Translations under genes and position numbers: made by a program
Shown: positions 50,577-63,353 of the stretch, piece after piece
Position numbering within the stretch: position 1 is the first letter of the stretch
Layout of the letters: every line of letters starts with the position of its first letter
Notes under the pieces: model-generated
The model's database searches: none
The model's input: only the letters and a program-made list of their open reading frames with translations
Told to the model about the DNA's origin: nothing
DNA from: Scenedesmus sp. ARA3
Taxonomy: Eukaryota > Chlorophyta > Chlorophyceae > Sphaeropleales > Scenedesmaceae
Length of the DNA: 64,000 bases
Assembly (NCBI GenBank): GCA_004335835.1
Contig: RWJK01001707.1
Location: forward strand, 1-64,000
Direction: 5' to 3'

Positions 50577-53500
50577 GGCCCTAGTTCGCCAGTTCACCAG
50601 CTTCCAACAAGGATGAATGATTTACTGTGTAAGGTACGCTCTAGCTACTCATTGCGCAATGCCCTGTCCTCCCAACACAGTGCTCGAGTGCCGGTGTCAA
50701 CGATTAGCTTCAGGATCGCGAACAAGGGCTGGTTGAAGCTCCGAAAGCATGACCTACAACAGCTTAGTCAGAGCAATTTATCCCAATGCCTGATCCAGTC
50801 CACAGCGTACCGCGCAGAGCGAGCACTCTTTCATTCTCAAGTCAGATGCGGGTCATGATATGCACAAGCTCTTGCATCGGTTTATCGCTGCACGATGTCG
50901 AATGTGCTGTTGGCGTGCTGAGCACGCCTTGTCATGACAAGCAGCAGTAACCATTTTCAAAGCTGATGCCATCATGTGGGCCATGTGGTGCTGACGGTGC
51001 ATCGATCGCAGCTGAAGCAACAACCAGCAAAGGCTGCATCGTAAAGACATGAAGCGAGACCTTCTGGCATTCGTCGGGGATGGCGGAAAGGGCACGACCA
51101 CGAGGTTGCACTTGCAGCCTGTTGATGCCGACAGCTGGTGCCACCGGTTGCATTGCAACCTGTCGCACCTCCATGTCATTTAAGCCGGCAGCAAGGTTCC
51201 TTTCCGGAAAACCGCTCACATAGCTCCGCGGGTATAAGGGCCAGTGTGAAGCACAAGAGTGCAGCACTGCAGTCAGGCTAACTGAGCTGGGCTGATGTAG
51301 GAGACCGGCGGCGCCCCCTGGCCTGCACACATAGATTGCTCACAGTGAATTGTTGCTACGCTGTGGTGAGCAAGGTAAACAGAGTTGCAGGTGATTCGTG
51401 ATAAGATGATGATGATAACATCAATGCAGATAGCAGTGTCATGTTACAAAGCTCACAAGTAGAGGTCGAACAATACCTCAGAACTGCCACGCACTGCCTG
51501 TCCCCAGCCCCAGATAACAAATCAGTTTGCATTCAACAGTGTTTGCCTCACAACAGAGGTAGTGTGCACACAGCATGTACCCAGGTGCACACGGCACGCC
51601 AGCATCCTCCAAGCCACATACCGCATATCATATCATCCAGATTGCTGTCCTTTCCGTACAACGGCTGACATTCCAAAGCCTAGTAACAGAGGCCTTCTTG
51701 TACATCACATGCATTCCGAAGCATTCAAATACTGCAGAACAGCCTTGGTGACATGCACAACTCGAACTGCTGCCATGCACCTCAGAAGCAAACACAGCGG
51801 CGCCATGCAGTAGCAGCTGCCACACCAACAAACATTGGCCGCCTGCAGCAGCCAGACCACAGCATGAGCAGCACATCAAGCGGCACCAAGCAAGCAACAG
51901 CCAGCATTTAACAGGCATAGCCGTCACTAACATGCAGTCCTACAGCCAGACATATTATGTGCTTATGGTGGGCTGCACAGGCGGTTCATCTCGCGCCAGT
52001 GGCCTCGCCCTTTCCTGCACGCTGCTAGATTTCTAGAAACCAAAACCAAAACCAAGTGCTTCCCATTTGCTGTAGCTCGAAAGCTACTACCCCCACATAT
52101 GCCACAAAGGGCCTCAAGAAGAGTGTTGACAGTATTGAGGTCTCGAAACTTGGCTCACAAATAACAATCACAGCTGACGGTTGCTGCAGCAACCACAGCT
52201 GCACAAATGCACACGATCACTGCTGTAACAGTGACAGAAGTAGTGGACTGCTGTGAGTAACACATGTGCAGCTATCTGCTGCATGGGCGCCGGGCAGATG
52301 TTCAGTCGCGCAGCATGCAGCACAGCCGATCAGGTGCATACACAACAAGACAGTTCAGGTTCAGGACAGCAGCCAGCATACAGGAGCTGCATGAGCACTG
52401 AATCCTGGGTTCAGGCGACACCACAAGTTGATAACAATGGTGGACGGTCACACCGGCACCCCAACCAAGGGTAGCGCTGGCAACACGTAATCAACACCGC
52501 TGGCGTGGGCATACAGCCACGTAGGCTGCCGCCATACCTCAAGCACCACGCAAGCGCTCCAGCTGCCAAGTCGCGTGAGAGCCCATACCACAGATGAAAA
52601 GTTGTGATGCGTACGCAGCTGGCATTGGCGATGCGCCATTGGGTTTAAAATAGCAGGCGAGTCGGCACATGCCAGCACTTCCCGTTGCCTCCCAGATCCC
52701 ACCAAGTCCCTGAACAGGCTAAAGGCCTGCCAGTGCATGCATTGTGACAGAACTGCTAAATCCATCGGTGCATATAAAGGTCGGCCTCGCAACTGAGGTG
52801 CCTGTTGCCCAAAAGGCTCGCCAGCATTGCGGCCACGTTACTGACGCGACAAATACAGCAACACATCATGTTTGCGTTGACCAACTGCGTCGCATGCATG
52901 CACAGCTAGGCACCTGTTGAGTGATTTGCTGGCTGCCGCTACAACACGCCGATCAATAAAGAGAGCTGGAAGAACACCAGCTCAAAGCCCAGCACCCCCG
53001 GCTGCTATAATCAGCAGTACCCAGCCAGTCATGTTGACCGCAACCGAACCATAGCTGCAGCGATCCTCTGCATGCATGCCACTCAGCCACTTGCAGCTTC
53101 ACAACAAAACAAACCTCCATGCGCAACCCCACGCGCGATAAGAGCATCCGAATTGGCTGGGACGCACTGTGTCGCCCATGCAACATCTTCTAGTGTGCTG
53201 CCGTGCTGTTATGCAGAGCACTATCACACCGACCGGGAGCCCCTCGTGCAGGCAACATCTCCGACACATCATTTGTGACAGTGATGGGATAATCCAAGCC
53301 CGCCTGGCACCCAGCGAGACAGGCTGCCCCAAGGCCCCACGTGCAACAACATATGCAAAGCCACCCACATTTCATGCAGCGGAGCAGTAGCCGCCATGTG
53401 CAGGCAAGCGTGCAGTGCGTTCTCAAGAAGATCTAACAAACAGAACTCCAGCAGCGACAGACAGAGCGCCAGCAAAACTTGAAGGGCATGACGCAGCGCG

Positions 53501-55699
53501 GAGGTGTCAAACATGTGCAGCAATGCACAGCTGATAGGAAGGAGCTGCTGCGAGCCGCACCAGCTGTCCCCTTGACAAGTGGGCCGGGGCTGTGCTTGCA
53601 CCGACAGAGCCCAATCTTTTGGTGCACTAGACGCATGGCCTGCTTGTCAAGGCCTCAGCCGCTCACAGAGCAATGCAGGAATTCCCACACCTACCACGTG
53701 CTGCCTACAGCTCAGCAGCAACTGCTCGGCAGCAACGCAAGCGCAGCCGCAAGCAGACCGCACGCATACCATAGCCCCGACCACTGGCCTGTGTTTGTAA
53801 CAGCCAGGGCCAGTACAGAATGAAGAAGAGCTGCTACCACACAAGCACCAACTGCCGAAGCGCGAAGGGAAAGCATGGCTGCTCACATGCTTTGCGCCAT
53901 AAAGCACAAGGGCAGTGATGCCTGCTGTGCAGCTGAGCGCCGCTGCTGCGGCAGGCCCCACATAACCTGCCCCATAAGTCAGCAACTGCTTTGGCTGAGC
54001 CATTTGGCAATGTTCAGACAGCCCTACAGCAGGGGGTGCCAGTGCTGCCAGATTTGATGTGAGCACAAAGCTCACTGGCACACACACCAAGCTTCCATCA
54101 CAAGTGCTCAACAATGTGTTCAGGCAAGGGACCAACCAATAGCAGCGCACGAGAGAGCGGTGCTGGCGGCTCACATAACCGCCACGCAAGTGCTGCTCAA
54201 CCACCTGATGCGTCACATCGACAAACAAGTTGTGCAGGGTTACGTGCAACGATGAGAACCCCCGCGAGTGTGGACGTCAGTGTTAGCTGGCACAGCAGCA
54301 TGCCGCTGGCCGCCCTCCCCAGCTAGGCAAACCCTGCCTGGCACAAGCACTGGCCAGAATGGGGTCGCTTGACAGTGCTGAGTCCATACACAATTGCGTA
54401 ATAGCATGGACGCAAGTACACCCTGTTCCCGACAGCATACTGATAAGCAGGCAAGTGACGCTGCCACATACAAGCCCATATGCTGGCAAACCCTTTCCAA
54501 CTCCTGGACACTGCCACTTGCTGCAAGGATGCCAAACCCCCACAAACAAACGCACACACATAAGCACATGGCAGTGCGCAACTGACAAACCTACACTACA
54601 GAGCACATCAATGCTCACCCAGTTTCCTTGCGGCCGGTACATACATAAAGGGGTTATGTTGGCAACAAGTGCACAGCTGCGCTGTTGCGAATCCAGCCAA
54701 GAAAATGCAGTTCAGCTCCAAACAAAACAGCAGATGAGTGTGCAGTTAACATGCCATGCACATTGTGGTCATAGCACCGCTGATAACGGCAGAGGCCCAA
54801 CACACCCATAGCAAGCACTTGGTTTGGGCCTTTCACCTCCTCTGCGCCAAGCTGCCATGCAGCATGCCTGCAGCAATGCACACCGACGCTGCCACCCTGC
54901 ATGGTGCCACCTAATACATTTGCAGGACGATCCACATGCCAGTTGCCCCCTGCTCGTCAAACCGACCAGAGCTTCACCACACTCTGCACACACGCAGCCT
55001 TCGCGCCACATAACGTAAGACTAGCGCTAGCCCTCCCGCTACCTGACCAAACGCGTAGCAGGCACTTGATGGCACTTGGCCATGTTCACGACTGCGCGGC
55101 TGCCTGACAGAAAAGCTGCCAATGTAACGTGCAACAGGATGACTCAGCTGATAATGCATGCACTCGCCAGTGCCATGCCGTTGCGCTTCCGGACACCCTG
55201 GGCCAAGTGCGAAAGCAGCCCCTGCACACCAGGCAAATCACAATCAATGCAGCATGTTTGCCAGCACTTGCAACACCCATTCCCTTCAGTCAACATGCGA
55301 TGTCAGTTTGGATATGAAACATTGATACACAAACACCAGCACAAATGCTTCCAATTTAGCATGCTTGAACAGCACAACCAAGCAATGCAGCAAACCCACG
55401 GTGTGTTGATACCTTGACCAGGGGAAGCTACACAGCCAAGCACCGCCCTCCTGTGAAAGAAAAGCAACAGCAATCTGAACACGTGTGGCTGCAAACATGA
55501 CAGACGGCACCTGTGTGCTGCTAGCTCAAGGCAGCAGACCAGCCAGCCACCACCGCACTTGCACATGCAGCGTAGCGGCAGCAGCCACCAGCAATACAAA
55601 CACTGTGGTTGCTCAGCAACCAACATCACCAACAGCAACGCCGCTCATCCTTTGTGCGCAACAATCCCACATTTTTTGCTTTCACCAAGCCCATAGTAT
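50577..55699. other. Gap of about 5.1 kb without a supportable gene
   Basis: The left part (50577 to about 51430) should hold the nucleoside transporter promoter and 5' UTR. From about 51440 to 55699 the + strand is C+A-rich, so the minus strand is G+T-rich in the sense of the gene ending at 55700; a 3' UTR of up to 4.2 kb is possible. A minus-strand TGTAA lies at 51444-51448, near where the bias ends. No exon-like segment or RNA gene was recognised. Confidence 0.5.
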
Positions 55700-58162
55700 T
55701 CACAGATTCAGTGACGCGAGCATGCCCGCCAATGCAGAGTCCTTGCCCGTCGCCCCCACCGACTGCTGCGCTGCAGCAGGTGCTGCAGCAACATCAGCCA
55801 GTAAAGGGTCGGCAGGGCCCAGGCTGCTCAAGCCAGCAGCAGCGCCGTTCAAGTCAGAGATGCTGCTGCCGGCGAACAGACTGAAGCCCCATGGGCCCAT
55901 GTTGATGCTGTTGCTGTCGTCAGCGGCCGAAACATCGTCCGCAAAGCTCAGGCTCAGGAGGCCAGACAGGCCTTCCCCGCCAAACAGGCCCTTGCTGTTG
56001 CTGCTGCCGGGTGCAGCCGCCGTTGCATCTGTTGTTGATGAGCCGGGCTTGACGGCGCCGTCAAAGCCCAGCGAAAGCCCACTAAGCATGCTGCCAACAC
56101 CGCTCATCTTAATTGCAGCCGCTGACGCGTCGCCAGGCGCTGCTGCCGCTGCAGGCACGCTGTCAGGCAGCGGCGCGCCAGCCGCCTCTGCTGCGAATGC
56201 AGCCGCCAGCAGGTCCTTGTCTGCTGGCTGGATCATGCCCAGCGCCTGCTCCAGAGCAATGCCAGTCTCAATGAAGCTCCTGGCAACCAGCCGCATCACA
56301 GCAGCCTTGTTGTTATTGTTGCTGTTGTTGCTGTCAGCCACGGCAGCAGCAGCAGGTGCCGCCGCCGCCAAGCCGCCGCCGCTGTTGCTGCGCGCAGGCG
56401 TGCCAGGCTGGCTGCGCGGCGGAGAGCCGCCAGCAGGAGCAGGCGTGCTGCTGCGTGAAGCACCGTCCTTGCTGTTGCGCTGACTGCCAATGATGCCGTG
56501 CGAGGGTGACTGGCTGCCAGCAGCCATGCGCACCACGGAGTTGTCGCAGCCGCTGCCGGCCGCGCTGTTGTTACGCGGGCTGTCCTTGCTGCCGCCGCTC
56601 AGCAGAGCCAGCAGGGCGCTGCCTGCATTCGTGTCGACTGGCCGCGCCGCGTCGCCCGGTGCCGCAGGTGCAGGCGCACCCATGACGACACCTGGCGTGA
56701 TGGGAGGCGCAGGCGGGCTGGACATGTCACCATTGAGCCCGGGCGGCAGCAGCAGCAGCTGCTGCTGCTGCATGCCCGCCCCTGGCACCATCATGGCCTG
56801 CGACGCCGCCATGACGCTGCCGTTGCCAGCGCTGCCGCTGATGTTGGGGGACACTGGCAGCTGGCCCTGCTGCAGGCCCGCAGCACTGCCGGCTGCCGGG
56901 GCTTTGTTGCCTAGGCAGGCTGTGCTGGCGCTGACGGACGAGCCGGGCATGAGAATCTTGGCGCCGGCTGCCAGGGCAGGCCTGAAGGCCTGCGCGCTGG
57001 CCTGCTGGCTGTTGGGTGCTGCTGCTGCAGCCACGCCCATGCCGTTAAGGGCTGCAGCAGCGCAGCCCTGTCGCACCTGCTGCTGCATCGCCGTGCCATT
57101 GGTGAACTGCATCGGCTGCATTGTCTGCTGCAGCTGCGCGCCAGCAGCACTCGTGGCAGGGTTGCGAGCCACCAGCTGCCGCGCTTGCATTGGCAGCTGC
57201 ACCTGCACCTGCTGCTGCATGCTTGCACGCTGAGCGCCAGACACCATGACCATACCCATTGGCGCGCTGCTCTGCGCGAGAGCTGCTTGGCCTCCGTTTG
57301 GCTGCATGACCATCATCATAGGGCGCTGTGCCTGCTGCTGTTGTGCCTGCAGCTGCTGCTGGGGCAGCTGTGCAGGCCGTACAGCTGCCTGGCTCACAGG
57401 CACCAGCCGCGCGCCTGCAGGCAGCACCTGCTGCATCATGACCTGCTGCTGGGCTGCCACCTGCATCTGCTGTTGCTGGAACTGACCATTCTGCTGCTGA
57501 TGGAACTGACCATTAGGCAGCTGAACAACCTGAGCAGCGTTGGAGACAGTGACAGGCTGGCGAGGCGCGACTGTCACAGCCATCGGGGCCTGCTGGCCTG
57601 CTGCTGCCTGCACTTGCATCATGCCACCATTCGCAGCAGCTGGAGCAGCGTCGCTGAGAAGGTACACTGAGCCGTTCTGCACCACACCCTGCTGCAGGAC
57701 GCCGTTGACGTTTACATACACCAGCTCGCTGCCAGCCTGGCGCGCCTGCAGCTGCTGGGGCTGCTGCAGCTGTGCCAGCACTACTTGCTGCTGCTGGGGC
57801 TGTGCCTGCTGCACCTGGACGCCACCACCGGGCAGCTGCACAAGGCGCATTGCGCCGGGTGCCTGCGCCATGTAAGTTGTAGGCTGCGCCTGCGGTTGCG
57901 CTGCCACCAGGGGGCGTGGGGCTGCGCTGTACACTGTAGGCACTGCCTGTGGTTGCGCTGCCTGCAGCATGGTGGGGTTTGCTGCAGGCCTCAGCGCCTG
58001 GCTGTTGCTGGAGGGTACTGCATGCACCCACACCTGCTGTGGTGCTGGCTTTGGTGCTTCCTGCATGATGTACATTGGCTTCTGCAGCTGCATGCCACTG
58101 GAGAACACCGGAGACATGTTGGAGACTTCCACGCCACCGCCCAGGAAGGAGTAGGAACCCAT
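55700..58162 (-). CDS. Intronless Gln/Ala/Met-rich protein, 820 aa, unknown function
   Basis: A single open frame on the minus strand starts at MGSYSFLGGGVEVSNMSP. Residues 30-400 are Gln-rich with many Val/Met/Pro residues (AQPQQQQVVLAQLQQPQQLQ), like activation domains of eukaryotic coactivators. The middle part is Ser/Pro/Ala-rich, with SPR and SPS sites (GSKDSPRNNSA, SSTPAPAGGSPPR). A less repetitive helical segment, MRLVARSFIETGIALEQALG, lies near residues 640-660. The C-terminus repeats a hydrophobic motif: LSGLSLGFDG, LSGLLSLSFADD and WGFSLFAGS. No DNA- or RNA-binding domain is recognised. It could be a transcriptional coactivator or a granule-forming RNA regulator; this is a guess from composition. 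The G+T-rich downstream region suggests a very long 3' UTR. Confidence 0.75.
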   Translation of the reverse strand: MGSYSFLGGGVEVSNMSPVFSSGMQLQKPMYIMQEAPKPAPQQVWVHAVPSSNSQALRPAANPTMLQAAQPQAVPTVYSAAPRPLVAAQPQAQPTTYMAQAPGAMRLVQLPGGGVQVQQAQPQQQQVVLAQLQQPQQLQARQAGSELVYVNVNGVLQQGVVQNGSVYLLSDAAPAAANGGMMQVQAAAGQQAPMAVTVAPRQPVTVSNAAQVVQLPNGQFHQQQNGQFQQQQMQVAAQQQVMMQQVLPAGARLVPVSQAAVRPAQLPQQQLQAQQQQAQRPMMMVMQPNGGQAALAQSSAPMGMVMVSGAQRASMQQQVQVQLPMQARQLVARNPATSAAGAQLQQTMQPMQFTNGTAMQQQVRQGCAAAALNGMGVAAAAAPNSQQASAQAFRPALAAGAKILMPGSSVSASTACLGNKAPAAGSAAGLQQGQLPVSPNISGSAGNGSVMAASQAMMVPGAGMQQQQLLLLPPGLNGDMSSPPAPPITPGVVMGAPAPAAPGDAARPVDTNAGSALLALLSGGSKDSPRNNSAAGSGCDNSVVRMAAGSQSPSHGIIGSQRNSKDGASRSSTPAPAGGSPPRSQPGTPARSNSGGGLAAAAPAAAAVADSNNSNNNNKAAVMRLVARSFIETGIALEQALGMIQPADKDLLAAAFAAEAAGAPLPDSVPAAAAAPGDASAAAIKMSGVGSMLSGLSLGFDGAVKPGSSTTDATAAAPGSSNSKGLFGGEGLSGLLSLSFADDVSAADDSNSINMGPWGFSLFAGSSISDLNGAAAGLSSLGPADPLLADVAAAPAAAQQSVGATGKDSALAGMLASLNL

Positions 58163-60462
58163 CTTGAGGTTGAGCGCCCAATGCTAAGGATCAGAAATAA
58201 AGATCAGAAGGCAGCACGAAGCTCAAGCCACGCCCTGCGCCAAGAAAACGTGGCCGTGATGTCCAGGCCTGCTGAACACTGGCAGCTGTGTCGCAGCCGG
58301 TAGAAGACAGATTTCCGAGCCTGAAGCGTTTGGCGAGGCCTGCACAGCGAGGGCGGCGCAACAGCAGTGTGGATCAGAAAGAGGCCGAGGAGTTCGCTGA
58401 CATGCAAAGGCACTGAGCTGCAGCCCAATTAAAGTGCCAAAGCAATATGCATCACGTATATGTGCACAAGCAGGTGCAACCAGGCATGATCGATGCTGCT
58501 GTGCTCGAGGCATTTGAGGACCCCTACACCTGTTGCCCCCTACCCCACACCTTGCTGAAGCTAACCCTTTGAACACAATAACGTAGTTGAAAGAGCACGA
58601 GAGGTCCCGCAGAGCACCAACAATCGGCTGGCAAGGCTCAACCAGGCGTAGGGGCTGTTGGTGTCAGTTACCACTCACCTAGCTTAAGGTAAGCAACAAC
58701 AAATACTCCTGCGGTGGTACTACGTGCCGCTGTGAGCATGAATCGACATGTTGGCCTATGTTCGTTGGTGGCGAGTCTGCTAAGTTAACAAGACCTTGAC
58801 AACAGAAAACCAAGAAAGACTTCAACGGCAGCAAACGAAAGAGGTCCCACGGCTTGACGAGGTAGGGACAGTGCCTTCTCGGGTTTATGTATAACCTAGG
58901 TTGAAAAGGTCTCTTTCAACGTGCCTTACACGTTTCAAACGCCATTTTACTTTGTTACAGAGCTTTGGCGTGTGACATTAGGCTATAGCCAAGCTGTGAT
59001 CATTAGAACCCAGCTGAGCAGGAAACGCAAGCCAGTTTTGTATCAGAAACGTACGTGAAGCCAAGTAATAGACAGTTCATATTTTTTCATGGTTTTGAAA
59101 GCAGCAGGCTTACCGATGTACGGCGGCACACGGCAAACAACCATCGCTGGGCTCAACTACTTGAACCGTGATCAAAAGGCCCGTGCGCAGAATTAACGTT
59201 AAACCTTACGTGTGTGATGTTGAGCTGCAGCACTCTGGCTGGTCAAGCTCAGACAGCTGGCAGTTCAATGGAAAGTTCACCGTAGCTGTGTTCACAGTCT
59301 GTTCTGACTGACCTGCAGGTTGCAGTGCCAAAACGGCCTATGTAAGCCAGATATAGATATTAATGTGACATATAATCCCAATTCTTGTTAACATTTTTAG
59401 ATCCATCGTCGCTGCAGTGCCACGCGGGGCATGCCGCAGCCCAAGCAGCACACCAGGCCTGGAGCCCCACCTGCCTTGTTCATGCCTCCAGGCTGCGGCC
59501 TGGTACCAGCTGGTTCCTAAAACTCGGGCTGTGTTCCCGTCATGTAACACACAATTCGTGAAATTGTGAGCTCAAGAGCCTGAGCCAGGCTACAAGCGTG
59601 ATAACGTGTGTGCCATGGACCACGTATTTGTATTGCAATACAAAAAGTTCGTTCTTATACAATTGATGTTCCTTCATGGCATCGACTGCAGTGCAAGTGT
59701 ACTACACACTGCCAGGTGGCCCAAGTGAACAGCCACTGCCAGTGGCACACGAGCTGTGTTAATTTACAATACCGTGTTGTGACAGCATGTGCATGCACAG
59801 CAGCACCGCAAGAGTCAGACAACCAGACAACCACGGCAGATGTGCAAAATCAAGGTGGACTGCTTGTCGGCAGTCATGACACATGCATTGAGGGACAGTG
59901 CTCAGTATGCGGTCAATACTCGCAGGTGACCTGCTCTAGTGTGCCTAGAAAGTTACATGAACAGCGCTGCCACTCACCAGGCAGCTAGTGGTTTCTCTAG
60001 TGGTTGCTAATCCGCACAAGTTTGCTGCACGCTGCAACAACCTGACATGTGCAGAAGATCTGCCAGGCACGTATGAACAGCGCCCAGGTACACTGCTGGT
60101 CCCACCAGCAAGTTGCTGTCTTGGCCACAACACAGAAGAGCCTGTGCCGTGCCCCCCCTGCACCCTTGCAGGCTGCCGTGCTGTGCAACGTGCTATCCAT
60201 CACATGCCGTTTGTTGGGCTTCGTGCAGAAGGACCAGCGCTCGCCCAGCAGCATCAAAGCGCCACCATTTGCCAGCGCCAACAAGCAGCAAGTGTGCACT
60301 GCGGTGGTTTGTGCCAGTGTCTTCACTCCCAGGTGCAGCATGCCTCCCCGTTGCGGTGTAGAAGCTGAAAGGCAGCAATACTCGATAAACAGCTGTTCTG
60401 ACAAATTGCTGCACACCTGTGACAATCGGCAGGGCATACCCCAAAGGATTGACGCTGCCATG
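58163..60462. other. Gap of about 2.3 kb without a supportable gene
   Basis: It should hold the promoter of the minus-strand gene starting at 58162 and the 3' UTR of the sedolisin-like gene. From 58570 to about 59590 the sequence is more A+T-rich than elsewhere and has few repeats. From about 59600 the + strand is C+A-rich, as expected for the sedolisin 3' UTR. A 7-bp hairpin CACAATT-CGTGA-AATTGTG lies near 59550. Confidence 0.5.
59953..59957 (-). terminator. Candidate sedolisin-gene polyadenylation signal (TGTAA)
   Basis: The minus strand reads TGTAA about 505 bp after the stop at 60463. Confidence 0.35.
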
Positions 60463-63307
60463 CTAGCAGTTGGAGAGCGTCATGGGTGTCCCTGGCGTGC
60501 AGACTTTGCCGTTAGTGAACGTGCCCCCTTTGCTGGTGTCGCAGTTTTCTTCTGTGAGCTCAACACAGTAGCTGTTGCCATACTTTGTTCGGTAGCAGCA
60601 GGCACCCATCTGCAAAGAGACACAAGAGACACAATTGGCATCAATAGGCATGTCATTGCACGATCAAAACCACCTGAGCCCTCAAGAGCAGGCTTAGCAA
60701 CATCAACTAGCGCCTGCAACATCTGCACACTGCTGTCTGCAGCGAGCATCTGACAGGTGCAGCCTATATCTAGCAGGAAATGCAATCTAGCAGGGGTCAC
60801 ACAGTCAGCAAGCATTCATAGTCACACAAACAGCAGACATCACAGTTTGCCAAAGCAAGAGTGCGCTGCAGCTTGCATCAGGTGCAGGCCATGCTTCTGA
60901 CACACAGAGCACGCTTTCGTTGACATGTTTGTTGCCAGCCGTGCTGGTAGCTTCTGCGACTCATTGGCACTCACATATCCAGGGCACAAGAAGCCTGTCA
61001 TCATCTTGCCATTCATCGAGTTCCACCCCGTCACTGCATCCCAGCCAGCTCCCGCGTCAAACTTGCCGTTGCTGCCCTCGCTGCAGCTCCTGAACGCCTT
61101 GTCTGCTTGCCATTTCGTGTTGCCGATTGCATACAGCTGGCCGTTTGCCGCTCCCAGACGAGCCGGAGCCAGCTCGCGGGCCTTCCGGCACTGGTTGATG
61201 AGCGCAAAGTAGCCCGCCCAAACAGAGGCAGCAGGCGCAGTGCCGCCTACAATAGAGAACTCATTGGCTTCATTAGGCACGTATACCTCATAGGGCCAGA
61301 CGTCTGGATCTGCAGCTAGCGCCACATCCGGCAAGTTGCGATGCTGCCTACAGTGCAAATTGAGGAGACAGGTCGGCAGCTCAGCAGCAGAATGGTTGGT
61401 GTTGGCAGCCGGGCATCACCAGCATCCATCTGGCAGCTGCAGGGATTGGCCGCATAATGCAGCAAATGGTGACACGGTGTGCAGAATACGCCGTGTCATG
61501 GTAAGTTCTGTTTCAACTGCTTTTGCCAGATCCTCAGCTGCCTTGCTGACTCTCTATCGCTCTGACAACACACACACTGCTTGTAGTACCTGTCATGCAC
61601 TGTTGTGCACAACTGCCAGTTACAGCTCTGCAGCGGCCAGACACACTGAAAACAACCCTGGCAATGGCACCACTCGCTGATCAGGATGAGCATTGCTTTA
61701 GTACAAAATTATCACATCATAGCCTCACTCACCTGTTGACGAGTGTGGTCACATCTGCCTGGTACTGTGGCAGCGGCATGTAGCGGCTCACACCGCCGCT
61801 GCTGAGTTCCAAAGCCACCTCTTTTGCCCATGTATTGCCGATAAACAGCGTAGGGGTAGTGCCACCCACAGCCGTCACAAACTCTGAGCTTGCAGGGAAG
61901 TTCACGCCCTCCGTGAGTTCATCACACGTGGCATTGCGAGTTTGGGGGTGAACTCCGCAGGAGCCCGATGCGACAACAACAGACTGGCCTTGCAGCACCA
62001 TCTGCTTGAGCAGGGTGTTGATGGTGCCATCCACATCGCCTGGCTGCTCCTCTCTGCCCCTGCACAGCAAGGTTGGGGCATGGTTTACATTTGTATACGG
62101 GCACTAGACTGCCAGCACAAAGGCAGCACACGGGCACCAAACAGCCAACAGCTACTAGCTACTACTACTACTACTACTACTGTAGTACAATGATGTTCTG
62201 TGTGTTCATTCTTTGCTGGTCTCAGACCATGTCTTCACCCTGTTGTGGCTCATGCGTCCAAGATGGTGCCATGACCCACATGTAACTTCCCTCCCTCAGA
62301 ACTCACATGGCTGCCTGATGGTGGGCGTGTACATGATATTGCCTGGCAGGTTCGCCTGAGCTCCACACATTCTAGCAAAAGCACAGCAGTGCGTGCCACG
62401 GCCTGCTTCACCCACCATGTGTAAAGCACGATTGAGGAGGTGTTCAGGTTGGCGATCTTGCTCATCAGCAGTGCTTCGCCCGCCTCTGAGTTCTCTGCAA
62501 GGTACACAGTGATCTTGGCCTTGGGTGACGCTGACAGCAGCATCTGCAGCACAAACAGATCGTGGCAGCAACATGGTTTGTATTGTATTTGTGAGAAGCC
62601 AGCATATGCCACCATGCTCTGTCAAACAAACAGCCAGCCAGTTACGCGTTTGGCTTCAATTTTTGTACACATGTTCCACACAAGTGCCAGTGGCACCATG
62701 CAAATGGGCTTGCTATCAGCGCATGCGTGATGCAGGCACACAACCATCTGCTAGCGTGCTGTGTTGCCACCTTTGTGACGTGTTTTAACCTCTGTACACG
62801 CATCAGCATCATCACATGGTACGCAAAGGCAACCAGGCATTTCATCTGAATACCCATGCTCAGAATGTGATGGGGCGTCTGAACAGCCTGAATGCTCAGC
62901 CTGAATGCTCACCTCCAAGTCCACATGCGTAGCATCTGGGTTACTGCTGCCCCCCACGCTGTCAGGGTCGCTCAGGAAGCGCTCAATGATGTTGCTGAGG
63001 CTGTCGCCCTCCTCAATCAGCCCATTGGCCAGCGCATACTCCTCTACTGCTCCAATTTCAAACTTTTCAAATGAGGCCAAGGCAATTGCCTCGCCCTCGC
63101 CATCAAAAGCATCTGTTGGCAGGTTGTACAGCTTTCGAATGCGGTCCACAGTCAGAAAGTAGGCATTGTCATCTGTTGGTGACAGCAGGGCAGTTGTAGG
63201 GGCAAAGGGTGAGCACAGACGGTGACAGGCAAGCGTGGGAGGTGTGGCAGTGGTGCTTAGCAGCAGTGACACAGGCAGCATGTAGTTTGCTGCTACTGCT
63301 GCTGCTC

Positions 63308-63353
<46 letters not shown>

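Noticed and set aside
58163..60462. tRNA, snRNA or snoRNA genes in the gaps
   Set aside because: No cloverleaf arms, A/B boxes or snRNA landmarks were recognised in any gap; a covariance-model scan would be needed to exclude them.
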